From NCBI RefSeq assembly GCF_014822185.1, contig NZ_QVLR01000062.1, positions 164,601 to 228,600 of the forward strand: a stretch of DNA of 64,000 nt, in the 5' to 3' direction. The DNA comes from Azoarcus sp. Aa7. GTDB taxonomy: Bacteria; Pseudomonadota; Gammaproteobacteria; Burkholderiales; Rhodocyclaceae. Made by a program: the position numbers and the translations under genes. Below are positions 18,257 through 26,229 of the stretch, one piece after another. Within the stretch, counting starts at the first letter, position 1. The number at the start of each line of letters is the position of its first letter. The notes under the pieces are model-generated. The model worked only from the letters and a program-made list of their open reading frames with translations. It searched no databases and was not told where the DNA came from.

Positions 18257-19387
18257 TCAGGCCTTCGGCTTGCCCAGGACCTGCTCGGCGAAGTCCTCAT
18301 CGAACATCGCGCCTTCGGCGATCAGCTGACGGTACTTGATGAAGTCGATCACGTCCTTGCCGGTCTGCTTCTTGCTGTCGAACGCCGTGAAACCCAGGTA
18401 GGCCTCGTGGTTCATGTTCGCAGCCAGCCAATGGCGGTTCGCGACCTTGAGCTGGTCCCAGAAGAACTTCTTCTTGCCGCGGATGCCCTCGATCGTCTTG
18501 ACCAGGCAGTGCGGGAACAGGTTGGTGAACTTCCACACCAGCGCATTGACCGCTTCGTCGAGCTTCGCGAAGTCCGTCGTGCATTGCCCGATCAGCTCCT
18601 TCGCCGCCTTCGCCTGCTCCGGCGAGACGGGTTCGCCGTACACCAGCTCGCCGTCATCGACGTAGGAGTCGGTGCGGACGAGCGGGTTGCGAACCCACTG
18701 GCCGTCCTTCTTCAGCACCGGAACGACCTTCGTGACGAGGTTCTTCGCCTTCATCTTGTAGGCGCTCCACGGCTCGCACGAGATGCAGTTGTACATGGCG
18801 TCTTCCATGTTCAGCATCCACGGCAGGAAGTCGGTCGAGCCGCCATCGGGCGCGCTGCCGTGCTTCGGGCCGGCCTGGCCGAACACCGCCATGTCGGAGG
18901 TCACGGTCAAGTCGGTCGCCATGCCGATTTCCTGACCGCCGCCGACGCGCATGCCGTTCACACGGCAGATCACCGGCTTCTTGCAGTTCAGGATGCCGTC
19001 GACCATGGCATTGAACAGGTCCATGTATTCGCCATACTCGTTCGGGCGCTTGGAGTAGTAGCCGGCATACTCGGCGGTGTTGCCGCCGGTGCAGAAGGCC
19101 TTGTCGCCGACAGCGGTGAACACCGCTGCCACGACCGAGCGGTCCGACGACGCGCGCTGGAAGCCCGCGATGACTGCCTTGACCATCTCGGTGGTGTAGG
19201 AGTTGTACTGCGTCGGGTTGTTCAGGATGATCCAGGCGGCGTACAGGCCGGGAACCTGGTTGCCCTGCGGATCGGTAACCGGGCGCTTCTCGAAGATCAC
19301 CGAAGGCGCTTCGGTGCCGAAATGCTCCTCGCCGAGGAGGGCGTGGTCCTTGAGATGGTTGTCGCGGCGCAGCCAATCGAGTGCCAT
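18257..19387 (-). CDS. bzdY: 6-oxocyclohex-1-ene-1-carbonyl-CoA hydrolase (ring opening)
   Basis: A 376-residue crotonase-superfamily enzyme that adds water and hydrolytically opens the ring of 6-oxocyclohex-1-ene-1-carbonyl-CoA, giving 3-hydroxypimelyl-CoA. Features: LYAAWIILNNPTQYNSYTTEM (crotonase N-terminal block), FTAVGDKAFCTGGNTAEYAGYY (oxyanion loop), and CRVNGMRVGGGQEIGMATDLTV (second oxyanion block). It is clearly longer than ordinary enoyl-CoA hydratases (about 260 residues), which is characteristic of the Oah/BzdY group. Encoded 35 bases after bzdX. The 156 bases downstream before bzdZ contain a 9-bp inverted repeat (18175-18183 / 18210-18218) of unknown role. Confidence 0.93.
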   Translation of the reverse strand: MALDWLRRDNHLKDHALLGEEHFGTEAPSVIFEKRPVTDPQGNQVPGLYAAWIILNNPTQYNSYTTEMVKAVIAGFQRASSDRSVVAAVFTAVGDKAFCTGGNTAEYAGYYSKRPNEYGEYMDLFNAMVDGILNCKKPVICRVNGMRVGGGQEIGMATDLTVTSDMAVFGQAGPKHGSAPDGGSTDFLPWMLNMEDAMYNCISCEPWSAYKMKAKNLVTKVVPVLKKDGQWVRNPLVRTDSYVDDGELVYGEPVSPEQAKAAKELIGQCTTDFAKLDEAVNALVWKFTNLFPHCLVKTIEGIRGKKKFFWDQLKVANRHWLAANMNHEAYLGFTAFDSKKQTGKDVIDFIKYRQLIAEGAMFDEDFAEQVLGKPKA

Positions 19388-19422
19388 GAGATGTCTCCTG
19401 TTTTATCCAGTGGTGTGCGTAA

Positions 19423-20490
19423 TCAGAAATCGGGCGTCAGAATGACGCGCCGCTTGAGCTTGCCGTGGTGCGCCTCGTCGAACACCTGTTCGATCTGGCT
19501 CATCGGGCGGGTTTCGACGAAGGGGCCGAGCTTGATGCGGCCGTCGAGGCACATGTCGCGCACAGCGGCATAGCGATCCGGCGGGCAGCCCCAGGTGCCG
19601 ATGATCTCCGCGTCGAAGGCCATCAGCTTCGAGAGCATGTAGTTGGTTTCGGCCGTGCCGTAGCCGACGATCACCAGCTTGCCGGTGAAGGACAGCAGCG
19701 ACAGCGCAAGCTCCTGGCCCGGTTTGCTGCCAGTGACCTCGAAGATCTTCCAGCCGTAGTTCGACGGCAGGCCGCGCTCCTTGCAAAAGCCCTTGAAGAG
19801 CTCCTTCACGTCCTTCGCGCTCTTGTCCTTCGGGTTGATGACGAAATCGGCACCGAAGTCCTTCATCATCGTCAGCTTTTCTTCGTTGATGTCGATGCCG
19901 ATGACGGCCTTCGCGCCCATGCCCTTGGCGGTCTGCACCATGAAGCTGCCGACACCACCCGCCGCGCCGATGACGATCACCAGATCATCCTTCTTCAGGT
20001 CCGCGCGCACGGCAGCCTGGTAAGGCGTGGTCACGGCATCCGCGACGACGGCGAGGTGTTCCAGCGGTGTGCTGCCGCGATTCTCGACCACGCACAGGTA
20101 CTTCGACTGCGCGACGATGTGGCTCGAATAACCGCCGTAGATGCCCATCGAATTGCCCGGCATCTTCTGCGACAGGCAGCGGTTGCCGCGGCCCGTTTTG
20201 CACAGCTCGCACTCGCCGCAGGGAATCACGGCCGGCACGATCACTTCCTTGCCGATCATCGACGCTTCGCCGCCAATGATGGTGCCCGAGATCTCGTGGC
20301 CCAGCGACAGCGGGGGCTTCTGCACCGTCGGCACGCCCATGTAGTAGTAGGACAGGTCGGTATGGCACACGCCGCAGCCGGCGATCTTCACCACGACGTC
20401 GCCCGGTTGCAGCTCGGGCATCGGCACGCGGGTCTTCTGCAGCTTGCCCGGCTCCGTCATCTGCCAGGTATCGATGAATTCAGGAATCAC
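19423..20490 (-). CDS. bzdX: 6-hydroxycyclohex-1-ene-1-carbonyl-CoA dehydrogenase
   Basis: A 355-residue zinc-type medium-chain alcohol dehydrogenase that oxidises the 6-hydroxy product of BzdW to the 6-oxo compound with NAD. It has the catalytic zinc ligand set CGVCHTDLSYYY and GHEISGTIIGGE, the structural zinc cysteines CGECELCKTGRGNRC, and the Rossmann motif IGAAGGVGSFMVQTAK near residue 175, followed by IGIDINEEKL with the Asp that selects NAD. Gene order bzdW-bzdX-bzdY matches Azoarcus and Thauera clusters. The 175-base gap towards bzdW holds a large inverted repeat. Confidence 0.93.
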   Translation of the reverse strand: MIPEFIDTWQMTEPGKLQKTRVPMPELQPGDVVVKIAGCGVCHTDLSYYYMGVPTVQKPPLSLGHEISGTIIGGEASMIGKEVIVPAVIPCGECELCKTGRGNRCLSQKMPGNSMGIYGGYSSHIVAQSKYLCVVENRGSTPLEHLAVVADAVTTPYQAAVRADLKKDDLVIVIGAAGGVGSFMVQTAKGMGAKAVIGIDINEEKLTMMKDFGADFVINPKDKSAKDVKELFKGFCKERGLPSNYGWKIFEVTGSKPGQELALSLLSFTGKLVIVGYGTAETNYMLSKLMAFDAEIIGTWGCPPDRYAAVRDMCLDGRIKLGPFVETRPMSQIEQVFDEAHHGKLKRRVILTPDF

Positions 20491-20565
20491 GCTTCGTCTC
20501 CCACTGTTCCATTAATTCGCACAATAACAACGTCATTTTCTGCACGATTCACAAGAAGCCCCGCA

Positions 20566-20646
20566 GCAGCCCTCGTCGAGGCGTGTTTCGTGCCGAGGCG
20601 TCCGCTTGCGCCAACGAGGCGCGGAACACGCCTCGGCGAGGGCGGG
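20566..20646. repeat. 81-base imperfect palindromic element between bzdW and bzdX
   Basis: Two 22-base arms (20566-20587 and 20625-20646) match in inverted orientation at 19 positions, including 11 continuous bases CGAGGCGTGTT at the inner ends. The loop of 37 bases itself repeats the word GAGGCG. No coding frame explains it. It could be a dispersed REP-like element or an mRNA stem-loop that adjusts expression inside the operon. Confidence 0.65.
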
Positions 20647-20665
20647 CTACCAGCAAAAGCCCCGA

Positions 20666-21445
20666 TCAGCTGTTCCGCCACACCGGCTTGCGCTTCTCCA
20701 GGAAAGCAGCCAGCCCTTCCTTCGCGTCGTCGGTGTTCATCAATTCTTTCAGGTAGATGTTCTCGGCCGTGTCGAGCGCCGCACCGAAGGGCTTGTCGGC
20801 CACGGCGCGGATCGTCTTGCGGGTGCTGGCGAGAGCCGCACGGCTCAGGCTCAGGAAGGGGGCGACGAAAGCCTGCACGTCGGAGGCGAAGGTCTCCTTC
20901 GCGAACACACGGTTCACCAGCCCGATCGCCTTAGCCTCGTCCGCGCCGATGTTCTCGCCGCCGAGCAGCAGCTCCAGCGCACGGGCCGGCGGCACCAGGC
21001 GCGGTAGCAGCACCGCGGCGATCGGCGGGAACACTGCGAGCTTGATCTCAGGCTGGCCGAACTTCGCGTTGGAGGCAGCGACGAGCATGTCGCACGCGAT
21101 CGCGACTTCCATCCCGCCACCCAGCGCCACGCCATTCACCGCGGCCAGCGTCGGAATCGGCAGCAGCTGCATGCGACGGAAGATGCCGTGGAAGACCTCG
21201 ATCATGCGGTCGACCTTGTCCGGCGTGTGGTCCGCGACCTCGACACCGGCCGAGAAGGCCTTCTCGCCCGCCCCGGTAATCATCAGCAGCTTGACGCTGG
21301 TATCGGCCTGGCACAGATCGAGGGCGACGTTCATCTCCTCCATCGTCGGGATGTCGAGGACGTTGAACGGCGGACGGTTGATCGTCAGCGTTGCGAGGCC
21401 GTCGGCCACGCCGTAGGTGATGAACTGGAATTGCGCTTTACTCAT
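20666..21445 (-). CDS. bzdW: cyclohexa-1,5-diene-1-carbonyl-CoA hydratase
   Basis: A 259-residue crotonase-family hydratase. It adds water to the dienoyl-CoA produced by benzoyl-CoA reductase, giving 6-hydroxycyclohex-1-ene-1-carbonyl-CoA. Motifs: LATLTINRPPFNVLDIPTM, ITGAGEKAFSAGVEVADHTPDKV (first oxyanion loop) and NGVALGGGMEVAIACDMLVA (second). The 'VADHTPDKV' and 'RPPFNVLDI' wording is typical of dienoyl-CoA hydratases of this pathway (Dch/BzdW). The start ATG 21445 is followed by MSKAQFQFITYGV; a GGGGAGAC stretch lies just upstream. It lies downstream of bzdV with a small Cys-rich ORF in between. Confidence 0.92.
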   Translation of the reverse strand: MSKAQFQFITYGVADGLATLTINRPPFNVLDIPTMEEMNVALDLCQADTSVKLLMITGAGEKAFSAGVEVADHTPDKVDRMIEVFHGIFRRMQLLPIPTLAAVNGVALGGGMEVAIACDMLVAASNAKFGQPEIKLAVFPPIAAVLLPRLVPPARALELLLGGENIGADEAKAIGLVNRVFAKETFASDVQAFVAPFLSLSRAALASTRKTIRAVADKPFGAALDTAENIYLKELMNTDDAKEGLAAFLEKRKPVWRNS

Positions 21446-21490
21446 GGTGTCTCCCCTGGTTCTCGTTCGCTGTGCGCGTCTTCGGGCGTT

Positions 21491-21673
21491 TCAGTTTTCG
21501 TTCTTCATCTGCAGCCGGTAGGGACAAACCGCGTCGCAGTCCGCACAGCACACTTCGCCGTCGCAGCGGATGTGCCACAGGTCCGCGCCGCAGTTCGTGC
21601 ACCGGCACTTGGCCTCGGGCTTGATGGACGGGCGGATCTCCTCCGCCGACCAGAAATCGATCACCTGTCCCAT
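21491..21673 (-). CDS. small Cys-rich (zinc-ribbon-like) protein inside the bzd operon
   Basis: A 60-residue protein with eight cysteines: CRCTNCGADLWHIRCDGEVC then CADCDAVC. The spacing CxxC ... CxxC is like that of a zinc ribbon or rubredoxin-type metal knuckle. It starts ten bases after the bzdV stop and ends 45 bases before bzdW, on the same strand, with good codon use, so it is very likely translated with the operon. I do not recognise a family. A role in cluster assembly, electron transfer or redox sensing around BzdV is conceivable but is inference from position and Cys content only. Confidence 0.7.
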   Translation of the reverse strand: MGQVIDFWSAEEIRPSIKPEAKCRCTNCGADLWHIRCDGEVCCADCDAVCPYRLQMKNEN

Positions 21674-21683
21674 GACGTAGTCC

Positions 21684-24233
21684 TCAGAACAGGTCGTCCA
21701 GCTCGTCGGACCCGCCGCCCGGCATCTTTCCGTACTGCTGCAGGTAGGCCTGGATCATCTGGCTTTCACGCGAGGTGAAGAGCGCCGCTTCCTCGAACAC
21801 GAAGTTCGTCGCGTCGCCACCACGTTCGAGCTGTTCCATGAGCCCGTCGCGCAGATTCTCGACGCCCTTGATCATCAGCACGTTCTTGTCGCCATCGAGC
21901 AGTTGGAACACACCCGACTCGGTCGGCACGGAGGCGATCGTTGCCTCGTCGAACTTCAGCGAGGACTCGGGCGGCAGGATCGCTTCGGCAATCTTCGGCG
22001 CGAGGTTGCACTTGAAGCAGCGAGCCGCTTCGGCACGGGCCGTCGCATCGTCGAAGCCGAGCTCGACCTCGTCCCAGCCGGTGCGCTGCTCCGGCGCCAG
22101 CATGATCGGGTGGAACTTGCGCGTCGTGTTGAAGCCGTCCTTGCGGCCGATGCGCGGGTTGGTCTCCCAACCGCTGCGCAGCAGCACTTCGGAGATGTCG
22201 CCATCGCCGCCTAGCACGATGTCCATCGCGGACGCCGCAGTGCGACCCTGGGCAACCGATTCGATCAGCGTCGAAGGTCCGAGCACGCAGTCACCGCCCG
22301 CATACACCTTGGGCCGGCTCGTCAGCATCGAATCCTCGCGCACCGTGATGCGGCCCTTGCGATCCGTCTCGACGCCGAAGCCCTCGAAACGGTTCGGAAA
22401 CTGGCCGATCGCCGCGATCACCAGATCGACGCCCTCGACGACTTCCTCGCCGGTCTCGACCGGTCGGCGGCGCCCAGACGCGTCGGCCTCGCCGAGCGCC
22501 ATCTTCGCGTAGGTGATCTGCAGCCGGAAACCGTTGGTGCCCGGCTCGATCTTCTTCGGCGCGAGCAGGTAGCGGATATTCACGCCCTCCTCCACGCAGC
22601 CCTCGAACTCCTCCAGGCGTGCCGGCATCTCCTCGCGGGTGCGGCGATACACCATGTCGACCTCGGCGCCGAAGCGGCGCGAGCTGCGTGCGTTGTCGGT
22701 CGCGACGTTGCCGCCGCCGATCACGGCCACCTTCTTGCCGGTCTGGATGCCCTCGGGGGTATTCACGAGGCCCATCGTCACGGCCTTGAGGTAGGTCGGG
22801 CTATCGACCACGCCGGGCAGATCGTCGCCGGGGATACCCAGATTGTCGCCGCCCTGCGCGCCGATGCCGACAAACACCGCGCCGTAGCCATCGTTGAAGA
22901 GCGTATCGACACTCTCGACCTTGGCACCGTAGCGGAACTCGACGCCCAGAGCAGAAACCTCCGCGACCTCGTTGTCGATGACTTCGGCCGGAACGCGGTA
23001 GGACGGGATACCGTAGCGCGCCATGCCACCCGCGGCCGGCTGTGCATCGAAGATGGTCACGCCATGTCCTTGCTTGGCGAGGTAGTACGCCACCGTCAGG
23101 CCGGCCGGACCGGCGCCGATCACCGCAGCCTTCTTGCCCGTCGCCGGCAGCTTCTTAGCATGCTCGCGCCACAGGCCCGTGTCGTTATCGGCAGCAATCC
23201 GCTTGAGATTGCGGATCGACAGCGGGTCGTCGAGATCCTTGCGCCGGCAGGCCGACTCGCACATTGCAAAACAGGCGCGGCCGAGAATACCCGGGAACGG
23301 GAGCCGCTCGCGCACCACGGCGATCGCCTCGCCGTACTTGCCCTCGGCGGCGAGCTGCACGTAACGCGGCACGTCGATCCCCGCCGGGCAGGCGCTCTTG
23401 CACGGCACCATCGACTCCTCGCGCTTCGCGGGGTCGAGCGTGCGGTCCATCAGCGCGCCGGTCGGGCACACGGTCACACAGGCCTGGCAGAAGGTACAGC
23501 CGGATTCGAGCAGCGTCGGCGCAATCGTGCCGACGTAGGTGCGCTTGCCCTGCAGCGTCTCGACTTCCTTGACTTCCAGACAGCCCACGCCGCGTACGTC
23601 GTTACAGGCGACGAGGCAGCGGCGGCAGTCGATACAGAGGTTGTAGTCACGATCGAAGAACGGCTCGTCCTTGATGATCGGAAGCTGCGCGGGCTTGTAC
23701 GGCGGGGTGGTGTTCGGGATGCCGATGTAGTCGGAGACCTTGCGCAGCTCACAGGACGAGAAAATCGTGCAGCAGCGCGTTTCCTGCGGGTTGCCGTAGG
23801 AGCACTGCGAGCGCGAACAGCCGTCGCGCTGCGGACAGGTGAGGCAGACATGCGGGTGCGGACCGAGGACCTTCGCCAGGTTGGCCTGGCGCACGATCTG
23901 GATCGCCGCCGACTGGGTCGTCACGACCATGCCGGCCGTGACAGTGGTCGAACAGGCCTTCGAAAGGCCGTCCGTGCCCTCGATCTCGACCATGCACAGG
24001 TTGCAGCCGCCCTCACCCGCGCCGCGCTGGCCGGCAGGAGGAAGATCGGGGTGCGCGCACAGCGCCGGAATGTAGAGACCCGCGGCAGTCGCCGCATTCA
24101 GGACCGACGCACCGGCCGGCGCCTCAACCTCGACGCCGTCGATGCTCAGCTTTACCGGCGCGCCGAACTCGGCCATGCCGACCGGCTTGCTCGCCTTCCA
24201 CCACCTGATTTCCGATGTCTGTACGGCTTCCAT
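21684..24233 (-). CDS. bzdV: NAD(P)H:ferredoxin oxidoreductase, multi-cluster flavoprotein
   Basis: An 849-residue iron-sulfur flavoprotein proposed to reduce the ferredoxin that feeds benzoyl-CoA reductase. Domains in order: a [2Fe-2S] plant-type/NuoG-like domain (CAHPDLPPAG, CNLCMVEIEG, ACST; residues about 25-105), a His-Cys3 cluster segment (HPHVCLTCPQRDGC), two [4Fe-4S] motifs (CIDCRRCLVAC and CTFCQACVTVCPTG; about 195-265), then a GltD-like part with a further Cys set (CKSACPAGIDVPRY), FAD-binding GAGPAGLTVAYYLA (about 375) and NAD(P)-binding VIGGGNVATDNARSSRR (about 510; the Arg pair suggests NADPH). A C-terminal extension of about 100 residues follows and ends DELDDLF, a tail shared with BzdN and BzdS. 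Upstream sits a perfect 30-bp inverted repeat. Confidence 0.9.
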   Translation of the reverse strand: MEAVQTSEIRWWKASKPVGMAEFGAPVKLSIDGVEVEAPAGASVLNAATAAGLYIPALCAHPDLPPAGQRGAGEGGCNLCMVEIEGTDGLSKACSTTVTAGMVVTTQSAAIQIVRQANLAKVLGPHPHVCLTCPQRDGCSRSQCSYGNPQETRCCTIFSSCELRKVSDYIGIPNTTPPYKPAQLPIIKDEPFFDRDYNLCIDCRRCLVACNDVRGVGCLEVKEVETLQGKRTYVGTIAPTLLESGCTFCQACVTVCPTGALMDRTLDPAKREESMVPCKSACPAGIDVPRYVQLAAEGKYGEAIAVVRERLPFPGILGRACFAMCESACRRKDLDDPLSIRNLKRIAADNDTGLWREHAKKLPATGKKAAVIGAGPAGLTVAYYLAKQGHGVTIFDAQPAAGGMARYGIPSYRVPAEVIDNEVAEVSALGVEFRYGAKVESVDTLFNDGYGAVFVGIGAQGGDNLGIPGDDLPGVVDSPTYLKAVTMGLVNTPEGIQTGKKVAVIGGGNVATDNARSSRRFGAEVDMVYRRTREEMPARLEEFEGCVEEGVNIRYLLAPKKIEPGTNGFRLQITYAKMALGEADASGRRRPVETGEEVVEGVDLVIAAIGQFPNRFEGFGVETDRKGRITVREDSMLTSRPKVYAGGDCVLGPSTLIESVAQGRTAASAMDIVLGGDGDISEVLLRSGWETNPRIGRKDGFNTTRKFHPIMLAPEQRTGWDEVELGFDDATARAEAARCFKCNLAPKIAEAILPPESSLKFDEATIASVPTESGVFQLLDGDKNVLMIKGVENLRDGLMEQLERGGDATNFVFEEAALFTSRESQMIQAYLQQYGKMPGGGSDELDDLF

Positions 24234-24267
24234 GTCTCTCTCGTCCTGTCTTCTTCGTGGGGTTCAA

Positions 24268-24344
24268 CGTAGGGCGGGAAAGCGAAGCGCATCCCGCCGT
24301 TCAACCGCCGAGTAGCGGGATGCGCTTCGCTTTCCCGCCCTACG
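24268..24344. repeat. perfect 30-bp inverted repeat between bzdU and bzdV
   Basis: Arms 24268-24297 and 24315-24344 are exact reverse complements over 30 bases (starting CGTAGGGCGGGAAAGCGAAG) with a 17-base loop. The right arm covers the last codons and the TAG of bzdU. Similar GTAGGGCGGG...CCCGCCCTAC palindromes occur as dispersed intergenic elements in proteobacteria, so this is best read as a mobile-repeat (MITE/REP-like) copy that now could form a very strong hairpin in the bzd mRNA. Confidence 0.9.
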
Positions 24345-24981
24345 CTGCCTGCGCCATCTGGCCATAGCCCGGGTAGTAACTCCCCCGGCACGCTCCCGCC
24401 CGCACCGCCGCGATGAAGCTCGCCATGTCGCTCACCGGCTGCGAGAACCACGTCGCGCACCGCCCCACCGCAATCGTCTTGTGGCAATCGCTGCCGCCCA
24501 GCGCAGGCAGGGCCATGTGGCGAGCGGCACTGATTGCCAGGTCGTTGTCGCTGTCGAGATTGCCGCCGTTGTGCGTTTCCACGGCGGCGATCCCGGTGAT
24601 GTCGAGCAGGCCGTGCAGCAAGCTCGACACTCCGACCTCGCGGAACGGATGGGCCGGCACGCAGATTCCGCCGATGCTGTTGATGTGCTCGATGACGTCG
24701 TTCATCGGGAGGTAGTTGTCGCGCCCCCAGATGTTCCAGCCGTCATCCTCGACACCGTATGCCAGCATGTGCCCGCGATCGGTTGCGATCTCCACGCCCC
24801 GCAGCACCAGGAAACCCTCGTCACGCCCCACCTGTTCGACAGGCAGCGACGCTTCGTACGAGTAGTGTTCGGTGATGCACACCCCGTCGAGTCCCAGTTC
24901 CTTCGCGCGGCGGATCAGATCCACCGGCTCGAGCCAGTTGTCGTAGGAGTACTTGGTATGGCAATGGCAATCGATCCACAT
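24340..24981 (-). CDS. bzdU: PHP-domain phosphoesterase-like protein of the bzd operon
   Basis: A 213-residue PHP (polymerase and histidinol phosphatase) domain protein. The metal-binding motifs are clear: WIDCHCHTKYSYDN at the N-terminus, GVCITEHYSYEA, a central RGVEIAT, VPAHPFR, and GGSDCHK near the end. Such proteins hydrolyse phosphoesters, often nucleotides or oligonucleotides, with two or three metal ions. It corresponds by order to bzdU of Azoarcus, a gene of unknown function in the reductase operon. The last codons lie in the arm of a 30-bp inverted repeat, so the natural C-terminus may have been altered by that element. Confidence 0.72.
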   Translation of the reverse strand: MWIDCHCHTKYSYDNWLEPVDLIRRAKELGLDGVCITEHYSYEASLPVEQVGRDEGFLVLRGVEIATDRGHMLAYGVEDDGWNIWGRDNYLPMNDVIEHINSIGGICVPAHPFREVGVSSLLHGLLDITGIAAVETHNGGNLDSDNDLAISAARHMALPALGGSDCHKTIAVGRCATWFSQPVSDMASFIAAVRAGACRGSYYPGYGQMAQAA

Positions 24982-25011
24982 GGGACGGACTCCGTGCGCC
25001 GGCCTGGCCGC

Positions 25012-25464
25012 TCAGGAAACGGTGTACTCGAGGTTGATGCGCTTGGACGGCGAGAAACGCTGGCGGGAGAAGAATTTCTCCAGCGCGAAGTCGTCCCAGT
25101 TCACCAGCGTGTAGACCTTCTTCACGCCCGCTGCCTTCATGTTCATCATGAACTGGTCCAGCAGTTCGCTCGCCACGCCGCGGTTCTGGAAGCGCGGATC
25201 CACGCCGATCGTGTCGATCGTTGCGCTCGAATCGGGTATGCCGAATTCGCCGAAATAGACGTCGCCCATGACGAAGCCAGCGACCTTGCCGTCGATCTCG
25301 CACACCAGCGAGGAGTTGATGTTGTGCTTGGGATTCAGGATCCCGTCGAGCTTGCGCTCGTAGTAGTCGCGACGATTCTGCTTGGAACCTGCCGCGTCGA
25401 TTTCGACGATCGCGTTCAGGTCTTCCTTCTTCAGCACCCGCATCACACGCTTCTGGTCAGACAT
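25012..25464 (-). CDS. bzdT: GNAT-family acetyltransferase of the bzd operon
   Basis: A 150-residue GNAT N-acetyltransferase-like protein. The core shows VAGFVMGDVYFGEFG (beta-4 region), IDTIGVDPRFQNRGVASELLDQFM, which holds the acetyl-CoA pyrophosphate loop (Q/RxxGxA as QNRGVA), and VYTLVNWDDFALEKFFSRQRF, the usual C-terminal block. Its target is unknown; the gene sits where bzdT lies in Azoarcus. Possible roles are acylation control of pathway enzymes such as the CoA ligase, but nothing in the sequence shows the substrate. It is 30 bases from bzdU and 51 from bzdS. Confidence 0.72.
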   Translation of the reverse strand: MSDQKRVMRVLKKEDLNAIVEIDAAGSKQNRRDYYERKLDGILNPKHNINSSLVCEIDGKVAGFVMGDVYFGEFGIPDSSATIDTIGVDPRFQNRGVASELLDQFMMNMKAAGVKKVYTLVNWDDFALEKFFSRQRFSPSKRINLEYTVS

Positions 25465-25515
25465 TTACCTATCTCCTTTGGCTGGCAGTTCCGCTTCTTT
25501 TAGCGTCACCGCCTC

Positions 25516-25842
25516 TCAGAACAGTTCGTCTTCCTGCTGGGGCTTCGTCGAGCGGCGCGTGTACACCGTGCCGATCACCTTCCCCATTTCCTGATCGGTG
25601 TCGAGGCAGGTCGTGCAGCCGTCACCTTCGGTCTTGTAACTCTCGACGTGCACCTCGAAACCCATGCCCCGGTACGCTTCGGCGATTTCCGACAAGCGCG
25701 GCTCGCCGATCGTCGTCAGCCGCTTCCAGCCTTCACGCAGCAAGCGCTCCTCGACGTCCTCTTCGCGCGCGGCCCCAGCCAGCTTGATCGGGATCGTCTT
25801 CTTCGTGCTCATTGCGGAACCCTCCGTCATCGCCGGGAACAT
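25516..25842 (-). CDS. bzdS: small conserved protein of the bzd operon, acidic LF tail
   Basis: A 108-residue soluble protein. It begins at an ATG with a strong ribosome site (AAGGAGAAGAGC), ten bases after the ferredoxin gene; a second possible start lies ten codons in. The middle (REEDVEERLLREGWKRLTTI and EAYRGMGFEVHVESYKTEGDGC) looks like a small alpha/beta fold and contains a single CTTC pair that could bind metal. It ends QQEDELF, similar to the last residues of BzdN and BzdV. The order fits bzdS, which has no known function. Assignment of the name is by gene order only. Confidence 0.65.
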   Translation of the reverse strand: MFPAMTEGSAMSTKKTIPIKLAGAAREEDVEERLLREGWKRLTTIGEPRLSEIAEAYRGMGFEVHVESYKTEGDGCTTCLDTDQEMGKVIGTVYTRRSTKPQQEDELF

Positions 25843-25852
25843 GCTCTTCTCC

Positions 25853-26137
25853 TTACCAGGAATGCTTGATCGCGCCCGGCGTGCAGGCGGTGGTACAGGG
25901 CAGGCTGGTGTAGCCGCCCGCGGGCTTGCACCCTGCGCAGTCGTAGGCCAGCGCGCGCGTGCACTCCTTCTTCACCCACGCCACTTCGTCGTCATAGTCG
26001 TCGGTGATGATTTCGAACATGTTCTTGGGGCACGCGGTCAGGCAAGCCCGATCCGCGGCACAGTCGATGCACTTGTCCGTGTCGATGCTGATGTAATACT
26101 CGCCGGAACCGTCCTTGTAACCGTAGTTCGCGATCAT
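25853..26137 (-). CDS. bzdM: ferredoxin, electron donor to benzoyl-CoA reductase
   Basis: A 94-residue ferredoxin with two [4Fe-4S] sites. The first motif is CIDCAADRACLTACPKN and the second is CAGCKPAGGYTSLPC followed by TTACTPG. The first has an unusual longer spacing (CxxCx5CxxxCP), as seen in ferredoxins of benzoyl-CoA reductase clusters, which have low and well separated potentials. The ATG 26137 follows CAGGAGGACGAAC, a strong ribosome site, whereas the longer open frame overlaps bzdQ. It should carry electrons from BzdV to BzdNOPQ. Confidence 0.9.
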   Translation of the reverse strand: MIANYGYKDGSGEYYISIDTDKCIDCAADRACLTACPKNMFEIITDDYDDEVAWVKKECTRALAYDCAGCKPAGGYTSLPCTTACTPGAIKHSW

Positions 26138-26229
26138 GTTCGTCCTCCTGGATTCGTTTGCGCCGCGCCCCCGCCGGAACCCGCCATACCTCAGGCGGGT
26201 TCCGGCGAGGGTCGTGGCCCTGGCACCAA

